In this document: positions 35,032 through 42,142 of the stretch, in pieces
Layout of the letters: each line of letters begins with the position of its first letter
Numbering within the stretch: the stretch's first letter is position 1
Origin: an uncultured Prevotella sp.
GTDB lineage: Bacteria > Bacteroidota > Bacteroidia > Bacteroidales > Bacteroidaceae
Direction of reading: 5' to 3'
Assembly: GCA_900540375.1 (NCBI GenBank)
Contig: UQFS01000019.1
Coordinates: 3,779-67,778, forward strand
DNA: 64,000 nucleotides
Position numbers and translations under genes: made by a program
Notes under the pieces: generated by a model
Databases searched by the model: none
What the model was told of the DNA's origin: nothing
What the model saw: only the letters and a program-made list of their open reading frames with translations

Positions 35032-37243
35032 CCTCCTGCTGATGTCTGTCGGCAGATCATTGGCTTGCGTGTCCGAGAAACCTACGTACAACTATTACCT
35101 CATGTGCGTGGAGTCGGCACAGCAACAGACCGAGAACAAACAGCTCAAAGCCATCAACGACTTCTGGAAACAGTATACCAACGGCCGTGTAGACAGCTAT
35201 GTCAACGGTTGGGACAGGAAGACCGATACCGACGCGCCCACCTTTATCATGAAGCTGGCACGGCAGAAGAAGGACTATGAGATGGTGCGCTATCTCGGCT
35301 GGCTCAATAAATATCTCAAGATCAGCAGTGATCTCACTGACACCTGGGACTATCCTACGCGGAAGCAACTGCTGCAACGCAAGCAGGTGCTCACGCAGAT
35401 GCTCGCTGCCGCAAAGGCTTATCGTGGACACAGACTGTCGGCTCAACAACGTCTGCTCGCCATGCGCGCCAACATGCTCTTGGGCAACAACATCCAGAAC
35501 ATCAGCTACTGGAAGGCTACGTCTAACCGTATGCCACAGAGCGTCTACCGCGATATGATGGAGAACATCTATGCCCGCGCACTGCTCAAGACCGGTAAGC
35601 AGCGTGACGCATTAGAGATCTACGCCCGACAAAACGACCGGCAGAGCATGCGCTGGTGCGTGCGCCACTACCGCAATCTCAGTGGTATCAAAGCCATCTA
35701 TGCCCGCAATGCCAACAGCCGTGTGCTGCCCTATCTCGTGCAGGACTTTGTCAACAACGTGCAGGAGACACAGGATGTCTACACCCGCCCGTCGGCTTTC
35801 GTCCCTGACACCGACAAGGCACAATGGACCAAGAAGGAATATACCCAAGCCATCGAGGAAGTGGGTGCCCGCGTAATCTATAAAGATGAAGTCCAGGCTT
35901 TCATTGCCTTCGCCGCACAAGTGCTGAAAGAGGGCAAGACCACAACGCCGGCGCTCTGGTACGAGGCCACCGGCGCCCTGCAATTCCTCCTCGGCAACTA
36001 CAGCGCAGCTAAGACTTCGCTCGCCCAGGCCATCACTGCCGAAGGTACACAACGCATGCACGACAACGCTCGCGCCATCGCGGACATCAACAGCGTCTAC
36101 ACTGAGAAGATAGACAACGGTCAGCAAAACCGGCTCATCAAAGAGATCGCATGGATGCGAAACATGAGCAAGCAGGCAGAAACAAAGGACGAGCAGGGCA
36201 ACACCTACGTAGCGGATACCTATTTCGCCAACATGCTGCAACGCATGGTCTACAACCATCTTGTGCCAGAACTGCAAAAGCAGGGTAATGGCTATCTCGC
36301 CCTCGCCATGCTCGCCAATATGGACAACCACGACAATGCCGGCACACTGCCGAGCACAAGGAAGCATGTCCCTACTTACTTTCAAGAGACGAAAAGCTAC
36401 GACTGCCTGCCGGACTGGTCGGGTGACTACTACGATGCTTTGCAGCAACTCTCTGTCGACTCACTCAAGCTGTTCGTCGCTTATCTCCACGCGCAGCACG
36501 CCGACAGCCCGCTCGCTGACGCTGCCTGCAAGAGCAGTTACCAGAGTGACGACTACTACAACGAACTCCTCGGCACACGTCTCATGGCCATGAACCGCTT
36601 TGAAGAGGCAATACCTTATCTCAAAAAGGTAAGCACCGACTTCATCTACAACTCGAATATCTGTGGATACATCGGTCGCCGTAACTATCAGCAACCGCGC
36701 TGGTTCGTGCATCAGATCATCGCCGACACGTTGCAAACCGGTCCTCGCTCCGTCGCCATCACCGGTAATCAGAAACTGAACTTCTGTCAGGACATCACCA
36801 ACCTGCAACACCGCTACCAAAACGCAGGCAGCGACACACTGCGTGCCCGTCTGGCTTACGATCTCGCCTCCATGCTCTATCAGGCCAGCTACGAAGGCGA
36901 CTGCTGGTATCTCACCCATTACGACTGGAGTTGCATGGACACGGTACGCACCGGCGACCGCGATCTGATCCTCGACGCCATCAACTATTTAGGGGAGAGT
37001 TCACTCAAAGGCGGCAAAGATCTGCAGTTCAACAGTCTCTACGCCCTGGCTTTCATCCGTCGCGACAACGCCGCCGAAGGCTATCCCTTCATCTATCCGG
37101 GTGAAAAAGTCAACTTCCAAAAGCAGACAAGACAGTACAAGGCACTGGCACAACTCAACAACTTCCTCGCGCTCAATCCCGCCTATCAGTCAAACCGTTA
37201 CGTCTCGCACTGCGATGTACTGCGGATGTTTCGTGAGCAGTAA
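35009..37243 (+). CDS. Exported helical-repeat protein, unknown function
   Basis: A 744-residue protein with an N-terminal export signal (MKRFIIVSLLLMSVGRSLAC). Cleavage is by signal peptidase I, or possibly II at the Cys. The rest is largely alpha-helical with TPR-like pairs such as ARALLKTGKQRDALEIYARQ and GALQFLLGNYSAAKTSLAQA. Near the C-terminus is YPFIYPGEKVNFQKQTRQY. No enzyme motif is recognised. The 23-base overlap with the lipoprotein gene indicates translational coupling and a shared pathway. The pair is not named in families I know. Confidence 0.78.
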   Translation: MKRFIIVSLLLMSVGRSLACVSEKPTYNYYLMCVESAQQQTENKQLKAINDFWKQYTNGRVDSYVNGWDRKTDTDAPTFIMKLARQKKDYEMVRYLGWLNKYLKISSDLTDTWDYPTRKQLLQRKQVLTQMLAAAKAYRGHRLSAQQRLLAMRANMLLGNNIQNISYWKATSNRMPQSVYRDMMENIYARALLKTGKQRDALEIYARQNDRQSMRWCVRHYRNLSGIKAIYARNANSRVLPYLVQDFVNNVQETQDVYTRPSAFVPDTDKAQWTKKEYTQAIEEVGARVIYKDEVQAFIAFAAQVLKEGKTTTPALWYEATGALQFLLGNYSAAKTSLAQAITAEGTQRMHDNARAIADINSVYTEKIDNGQQNRLIKEIAWMRNMSKQAETKDEQGNTYVADTYFANMLQRMVYNHLVPELQKQGNGYLALAMLANMDNHDNAGTLPSTRKHVPTYFQETKSYDCLPDWSGDYYDALQQLSVDSLKLFVAYLHAQHADSPLADAACKSSYQSDDYYNELLGTRLMAMNRFEEAIPYLKKVSTDFIYNSNICGYIGRRNYQQPRWFVHQIIADTLQTGPRSVAITGNQKLNFCQDITNLQHRYQNAGSDTLRARLAYDLASMLYQASYEGDCWYLTHYDWSCMDTVRTGDRDLILDAINYLGESSLKGGKDLQFNSLYALAFIRRDNAAEGYPFIYPGEKVNFQKQTRQYKALAQLNNFLALNPAYQSNRYVSHCDVLRMFREQ

Positions 37244-37290
37244 ACCGTTATGGTTATTAACAATAGTTATGAAAGCTTAGTCATGATTAT

Positions 37291-37322
37291 TTTGGATATT
37301 CCGAAAAAGACGCTTATCTTTG
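37291..37322 (+). promoter_or_regulatory. Promoter of rubrerythrin
   Basis: TTTG (37291-37294), 20 bases, TATCTTTG (37315-37322). No oxidative-stress operator was recognised. Confidence 0.8.
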
Positions 37323-37384
37323 CATTATAACAATATAAACACAACACGTGGCAATGCCACACAACCATTAACATCAAAAACATT

Positions 37385-37927
37385 ATGAAAGAACTGAAAG
37401 GAACAAAGACAGAGAAGAACCTCCAAGAGGCTTTCGCTGGTGAGAGCCAGGCACGTAACAAATACACTTACTTCGCTTCCAAGGCACGTAAGGATGGCTA
37501 CGAGCAGATCGCAGCTATCTTCGAGGAGACTGCTCAGAACGAGAAGGAGCACGCTAAGCTGTGGTTCAAGTATCTCGAGGGTGGCGACATCAAGAGCACA
37601 CGCGAGAACCTCAAGGCTGCTGCCGAGGGTGAGAACTACGAGTGGACTGACATGTACGCCCACATGGCTAAGGAAGCTGAGGAGGAAGGCTTCACAGAGA
37701 TTGCCTACAAGTTCCGTGCTGTCGCTGCCATCGAAAAGACACACGAGGAGCGCTATCGCAAGCTGTTGAAGAACATCGAGGATGCTCTCGTCTTCAGCCG
37801 CGACGGTGATGCCATCTGGGTTTGCCGTAACTGCGGACACGTTGTCGTTGGTCCCAAGGCTCCCGAGGTATGCCCTGTCTGCAAGCATCCGCAGAGCTTC
37901 TTCGAGCTCAAGGCCGAGAACTTCTAA
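37385..37927 (+). CDS. rbr: Rubrerythrin
   Basis: A 180-residue cytoplasmic peroxide reductase of anaerobes. The di-iron four-helix domain (about 1-135) carries the ligand motifs EAFAGESQARNKY, ETAQNEKEHA and AAIEKTHEERY. A C-terminal rubredoxin-like domain binds iron through CRNCG and CPVCKHP. Length and both domains are intact. The gene is monocistronic, with its own promoter. Confidence 0.96.
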   Translation: MKELKGTKTEKNLQEAFAGESQARNKYTYFASKARKDGYEQIAAIFEETAQNEKEHAKLWFKYLEGGDIKSTRENLKAAAEGENYEWTDMYAHMAKEAEEEGFTEIAYKFRAVAAIEKTHEERYRKLLKNIEDALVFSRDGDAIWVCRNCGHVVVGPKAPEVCPVCKHPQSFFELKAENF

Positions 37928-38341
37928 GCAAGGGGAGTATGTGCTCCGCTGACTATCAACGGAGCCATCATTGATAAGAAGATCAGCCCGAAGCTGATTG
38001 CCTTTTAGCAAGATAATAACGTTTTCTTAGCAAGACTATAAAGTCATTATAGGAGAAAAGCCATAAAGTAGTGATCATCCCACAATGATCACTGCTTTTT
38101 TTATGGGATAACCATTCAGCGATTAACTCTCACACAAGAGACACAGAGGACACGAAGGAGGCCCATAAAACCCAAGAAAAGGAGCAACAACATCGCGTCG
38201 TCACTCCTTCAGATAATTCTTTAAATTGTTTATTAGGAATTCCTTGCCGACATAACTCTTTATGTCTAAGCTCAACCGAAGCTCCCGAAGGAGCAACTGT
38301 ATAGATTCCTTTCGAAAAATAGGATATATAATTAGTTCCAA
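37928..38341. other. Rubrerythrin-ald convergent spacer with hairpins
   Basis: Three hairpins on the plus strand: GCTCCG/CGGAGC (about 37944-37965), ATCAGC/GCTGAT followed by TGCCTTTT (about 37982-38008, a likely terminator), and a long GTAGTGATCAT/ATGATCACTGC stem followed by TTTTTTT (about 38068-38101, a strong terminator). A GCTCC-CGAA-GGAGC hairpin lies near 38280. No gene is seen. Confidence 0.6.
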
Positions 38342-39448
38342 TTAGGCGAGTTGCTCATATTTCAAACCCCACACATCAGCAACTGGTTTAAACACCACCT
38401 TGCCTTCAACAATGTTCAGGCCTTTGCGCAGGGCAGGATTATCTTCGCAAGCTTTGCGCCAGCCCTTATCAGCTAATTGCAAAGCGTATTTCAATGTGGC
38501 ATTGGTCAGTGCCAGTGTCGACGTGTTCGGCACGGCACCAGGGATATTCGCAACACAGTAATGCACGATGCCGTCTACAGTATAAACCGGTTCGGCGTGT
38601 GTCGTCGGATGAGACGTCTCGAAGCAACCTCCCTGGTCGATGGCCACATCCACCAACACCGTTCCCGGCTCCATCAGGCTGAGCATGTCGCGTGTGATCA
38701 AATGCGGTGTCTTATCACCGGGGACAAGCACCGAGCCGATAATGATATCTGCATCTCTTAACTCCTGCCGGATGTTGTGCTCAGAAGAGTAGAGTGTCGT
38801 CACATTGGCCGGCAACTCGATGCTCAACTGACGCAGACGGGGCAGAGAGATATCCGTGATCACGACATCAGCGCCCATACCCGCGGCCATACGCGCGGCG
38901 GCCTCACCGACAGTTCCACCGCCGAGGACAAGCACTTTCGTCGGTCTCACGCCGGGCACGCCACTGATGAGCTTGCCTTTTCCGCCTTTCGTCTTCTGAA
39001 GATAATAGGCTCCATTGAGAACAGCCATGCGTCCGGCTACCTCGCTCATCGGGCGCAGCAACGGCAGACTGTGGTCGGCTTCCTCCACCGTCTCGTAAGC
39101 CAGGCACACTGCACCACTCTGGATCATTGCCTCAGTCAACGGCCGGTCGCTGGCAAAATGGAAGTAGGTGTAGACCAACTGGTCTTTACGGATCAGGGCA
39201 TACTCCGGTTCGATAGGTTCCTTAACCTTGATGATCATCTCCGACTGGGCATAGACATCCTCTATTGTCGACAGTATCTCTGCACCTACGTGCTCATATG
39301 CCGCATCGGGGAAACCGCTACCCTCCCCGGCTGTATGCTGTACAAAGACTTTATGACCGTGTTTGATCAACTCGGCGACACCAGCAGGAGTCATGCCTAC
39401 ACGACTCTCACCCTGCTTAATCTCCTTTGGAATACCAATTCTCATCAT
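38342..39448 (-). CDS. ald: Alanine dehydrogenase
   Basis: A 368-residue NAD-dependent enzyme that interconverts alanine and pyruvate plus ammonium. The start MRIGIPKEIKQGESRVGMTP is the family signature. The Rossmann motif VLGGGTVGEAAARMAAGMGA is near residue 172, and the catalytic His in VFVQHTAGEGSGF and Lys in IKVKEP are present. Two ATG codons in tandem (39448 and 39445) could start it. It links to nitrogen use but has its own promoter. Confidence 0.95.
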   Translation of the reverse strand: MMRIGIPKEIKQGESRVGMTPAGVAELIKHGHKVFVQHTAGEGSGFPDAAYEHVGAEILSTIEDVYAQSEMIIKVKEPIEPEYALIRKDQLVYTYFHFASDRPLTEAMIQSGAVCLAYETVEEADHSLPLLRPMSEVAGRMAVLNGAYYLQKTKGGKGKLISGVPGVRPTKVLVLGGGTVGEAAARMAAGMGADVVITDISLPRLRQLSIELPANVTTLYSSEHNIRQELRDADIIIGSVLVPGDKTPHLITRDMLSLMEPGTVLVDVAIDQGGCFETSHPTTHAEPVYTVDGIVHYCVANIPGAVPNTSTLALTNATLKYALQLADKGWRKACEDNPALRKGLNIVEGKVVFKPVADVWGLKYEQLA

Positions 39449-39514
39449 AGGACATTAGACTTTAAGGAAATATATTGTTGAGAACTCACTTCATGACTTT
39501 CGTCATTCCATTTA

Positions 39515-39522
39515 CAAAAATA
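39515..39522 (-). promoter_or_regulatory. -7 box of ald inside a hairpin flank
   Basis: TATTTTTG on the minus strand, 67 bases before ald. A long inverted repeat (AGCGATTT…CGAAT with ATTCG…AAATCGCT, 39523-39562) covers the spacer and the -33 region, so a repressor site is possible. Confidence 0.45.
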
Positions 39523-39563
39523 AGCGATTTACGAATATGTTGAATCATTCGCAAATCGCTTTT

Positions 39564-39950
39564 TAGCATATTTAACGCATTTGTCTCACCTAATAACTGT
39601 CCAGCGAATATCTCTCACGCAGAGGACATGAAAAAGGGTTTGCCTTATAGAGTACACAGAGTTATATGAGTAATATGAGCAAGCTGCAAACGAACAAGCG
39701 ACAGGAAAGAGAAAAGAGCTGTTCACCATATTGCGCCTTGGCGTAAACAAGGTGAGAAATCCCAGTGAAGCGCAGGGATTTCCATAATTCTCAAATTATT
39801 GATAAAAGAAAAGTATCAATATTCAAGAGCACCTTGGCAGAAAATTAGTGTGGGTCAGTTATTGTTTGTTTGGGAACGGCGATTCTACAAACATATACTG
39901 TTGCATGAGTTAACAAGACGATCTCTTGCCGTATATCGTTTTTCATCTTC
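39564..39950. other. Gene-free A/T-rich spacer
   Basis: About 390 bases. They include a CTCTCACGCAGAGGACATG-type simple repeat (near 39612), which recurs as CACAGAGGACACG near 38146. Nothing coding is recognised. Confidence 0.5.
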
Positions 39951-39953
39951 TTT

Positions 39954-40350
39954 GTTGAGTAAACTGACATTTTTCCGCCCTTCTCCTTGCGATTTTCTGA
40001 ACCAACCACTATGTCGCTCCCAATTTCGCGATTTTTGAGAGCTATTTTATAAGTAACTGATACACAGAATAATACAAACATATGGCAATTTCCCCCTCCA
40101 AGAAAACAGTCATTTTACCATGAAATTCTGTCGATGTTGCCTATCAGAAAACCTTTCTGATGCTGTCATCTCGGTAAGATCACATGGTCAGAAAGGCACT
40201 TTGACCAAGTCAGAAAGCCTTTCTGATAGTATCAGAAAGGTACTTTGACAACATAAGCCGGAAAAAATCGATGACTCATCTTTGTTTTTTCTCATTTTCA
40301 AGTTTCCCTGCTCTCTGGATCACGACTCCGCGGTGATGCCCTTTTGTAAA
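39954..40350 (+). repeat. 390-bp dispersed intergenic element, copy 2
   Basis: Box A AAACTGACATTTTTCCGCCC (39961-39980) is identical to copy 1, followed by CCTTGCGATTTTCTGAACCAA-type DNA. The TTTCTGA/TCAGAAA cluster (40143-40252) includes GGTCAGAAAGGCACTTTGACC. Box C (40311-40350) has CTCTCTGGATC and CGGTGATGCCCTTTTGTAA. No protein frame crosses it. Confidence 0.85.
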
Positions 40351-40531
40351 GATTCGTTTTATTCAAATTTTGAAGAAGACAAAGTGACGGATACAAATCT
40401 GATGGATAAAAGTTGTTTATAACAGCAAATGCTACGAGGATATTCTACCTTGAATTTATTAAATCAGCAAGGCTGATTCCTATGACGACACAACGTAAAA
40501 CACCATGACAATGCCATAGCATCAGCACACA

Positions 40532-40587
40532 TCAGGCCTCTCACCAACCAATCCCAAACAATGGGAAATGGTCAATGAGAGGCCTGA
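40532..40587. other. Long hairpin downstream of the 28-aa gene
   Basis: A perfect 11-bp outer stem, CAGGCCTCTCA (40533-40543) with TGAGAGGCCTG (40576-40586), plus inner pairing CCCA…TGGG. It has no strong T-tract on the minus strand, and a CTTCTTTTC stretch on the plus strand. It may be a terminator, an RNA-stability element or a transposon scar. Confidence 0.6.
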
Positions 40588-40685
40588 CTTCTTTTCTAAG
40601 CTTTCTCACGACGGCCTTTGAAGGAGGTTTTCAACAACCTATTGCCATTCAGGCGCACCGAACACGAAGGTTCAGACTTCTCGCT

Positions 40686-40772
40686 TTAGTCTTTTCTCAA
40701 GTCATTGATGAAGGTGACAGCCTGTGCAATCATAGCGATGGAAGCTGTCACGACAATCATAATCGTTACCAT
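40686..40772 (-). CDS. 28-residue single-pass membrane peptide
   Basis: A short frame missed by length filters. The peptide starts MVTIMIVVTASIAMIAQAVT and ends FINDLRKD. About 22 hydrophobic residues are followed by a charged tail. AAGGAG lies nine bases before the ATG, unusual in Bacteroidota. A promoter box TACCTTTG is at 40818-40825. After the TAA the same frame stays open for 29 codons (…RLNGNRLLKTSFKGRREKA), then comes a long hairpin. Size and layout recall type I toxins or small membrane regulators, but the family is not recognised. Confidence 0.5.
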   Translation of the reverse strand: MVTIMIVVTASIAMIAQAVTFINDLRKD

Positions 40773-40817
40773 GTCTTAGTACTCCTTCCTAATATTTCCT
40801 GTTTACTATTTACATTG

Positions 40818-40825
40818 CAAAGGTA
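40818..40825 (-). promoter_or_regulatory. -7 box of the 28-aa gene
   Basis: TACCTTTG on the minus strand, 45 bases before the ATG, with TTG about 22 bases further upstream. Confidence 0.55.
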
Positions 40826-41064
40826 TGGCCAAAGAAGGAAAGAAAGACAATGTATCAGCCGATTGTTTGCTTTTACCCTTAAAAGTTGATACGCATCAAG
40901 CCTTTGGGGGCAAACTAGCAACCATGAACGTCGTACATGTCAAAGGGACACATACATGTGCGACGTGTGCTTCCACAATATCACTGCACTTTGACGAGAT
41001 CATGTCCGAGGACCGCATGCCCGTCACGAAGGCAGCAGACCGAGGGCACCAATGGGACAAAGTC

Positions 41065-41096
41065 AAAAAAACGCCCGGGACTATAGCCTCGGGCGC
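41065..41096 (-). terminator. Terminator of the small lipoprotein gene
   Basis: CGCCCG (41072-41077) pairs with CGGGCG (41090-41095), extended by inner G/C pairs. On the minus strand seven T follow (41065-41071). Confidence 0.85.
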
Positions 41097-41126
41097 ATTC
41101 TCTCATTTTTCAGTTCGAGCTAACGA

Positions 41127-41312
41127 TTACTTCTGAGCAGCAGCAGAGTCTGCAGGAGCAGCAGCAGAGTCTGCAGGAGCAGCAGCGCTATCAGTGTCAG
41201 TAACTGCTGTAGTGTCAGAGTCAGTTGCAGGAGCAGCGCTCTGGTTCTTATTACCACAAGATGCGAAAGACATAGCTGCGATAGCTACGAACATAAAAAC
41301 TAATTTCTTCAT
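41127..41312 (-). CDS. Small Ala/Asp-rich lipoprotein with tandem repeats
   Basis: A 61-residue lipoprotein: MKKLVFMFVAIAAMSFASC is a signal with the lipobox FASC. The mature 42 residues are nearly all Ala, Asp, Ser, Pro and Thr, with the heptad AAPADSA repeated (21-bp DNA unit GCAGCAGCAGAGTCTGCAGGA). There is no catalytic content. It may act as a spacer or envelope lipoprotein. It has its own promoter and a clear terminator. Copy number of the repeat may vary between strains. Confidence 0.8.
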   Translation of the reverse strand: MKKLVFMFVAIAAMSFASCGNKNQSAAPATDSDTTAVTDTDSAAAPADSAAAPADSAAAQK

Positions 41313-41364
41313 TTTCTTTGCTTTTTAAATCTGTAAAACAATCATTTGTTTATTAACAACGCTG

Positions 41365-41372
41365 CAAAGGTA
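41365..41372 (-). promoter_or_regulatory. -7 box of the small lipoprotein gene
   Basis: TACCTTTG on the minus strand, 52 bases before the ATG. Confidence 0.6.
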
Positions 41373-41870
41373 CGCATTTTTTCAATACGTTGTTCCTTTT
41401 TTAGCAACTTTTTTAAGTCTAACTTGTAACTTTTTTGAAACACATTGATAGTCAATACCTTACAAACTGCAAACAAAAGTTAACCACAGCTTTTTTCCTT
41501 CTTGTTCCTGTCTTCAAAGCCGCTTCTTGCATTGTTTCCACCGTCAGCGCCTCTGTCCTACAGCCTTCTATCCCTCTCTTCTTCCTTTCTTCTTCGCTCC
41601 ATCCTTGACGATACACTTTATATGCATTTAGTTCTGCACCTTACAGACTCCTTGTCCTACACCTTATATATAATACGCGCGCGAGACGCACGTACTTCTA
41701 ACACCTATCACAAGCGACTTTGCCGCTCATCCTTTATTGTTCCTTGCATTAGAATACCGGGGGCTATTACCAGTGTCTGTATCACCGCCGTCCCACATTC
41801 CGCGCCCCTTCATGCAACTATCCATCCTTGCGCGCCACTCTTCATCCATAAAAATCAAGGGTAAACAAAA
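41373..41870. other. Gene-poor spacer
   Basis: About 500 bases of T/C-rich, low-complexity DNA on the plus strand. The longest plus-strand frame (41502-41864) has low-complexity leucine/serine composition and no start context. I see no real gene. Confidence 0.5.
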
Positions 41871-41897
41871 GGGGGTGGACTACGAAATGCCACCCCC
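41871..41897 (-). terminator. Terminator-like hairpin
   Basis: GGGGGTGG (41871-41878) pairs with CCACCCCC (41890-41897). On the minus strand TTTTGTTT follows. It would end transcription arriving from about 42040. Confidence 0.65.
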
Positions 41898-41923
41898 TGC
41901 CGGCTATTGAGTTATCTGAGATC

Positions 41924-42028
41924 CTATTGAAGAATTACGCCGGCATATAGGAATTCCAAATAGGGCTGTACATCAAAGTAACAAACGTAATCCTGTAAAC
42001 TCAATATTGTATTCAAATCTTCGAACAC
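41924..42028 (-). CDS. Possible 34-residue peptide
   Basis: A GTG-started frame, MFEDLNTILSLQDYVCYFDV then QPYLEFLYAGVILQ, lies between a near-consensus -7 box (CAACTTTG, 42048-42055) and a terminator hairpin (41871-41897). The compact unit would give a transcript of about 170 bases. The peptide is acidic and aromatic-rich. It could equally be a small RNA or a remnant of a longer gene. There is no ribosome site support. Confidence 0.25.
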   Translation of the reverse strand: MFEDLNTILSLQDYVCYFDVQPYLEFLYAGVILQ

Positions 42029-42111
42029 AAAAATACTAAAAATACTCCAAAGTTGTCACTTTGTTAACTTTCTTTAACCGCGCCAAAATGTCTCCATACA
42101 GTTACTTTTTA

Positions 42112-42119
42112 TACCTTTG
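42112..42119 (+). promoter_or_regulatory. -7 box of the MscS-type gene
   Basis: TACCTTTG, 23 bases before the ATG at 42143. The -33 element is weak. Confidence 0.55.
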
Positions 42120-42142
42120 TGCGACAATACACACGACCGAAT

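Noticed and set aside
41502..41864. A 120-codon plus-strand frame in a gene-poor spacer
   Set aside because: Low-complexity Leu/Ser/Tyr composition, no promoter, no recognisable domain.
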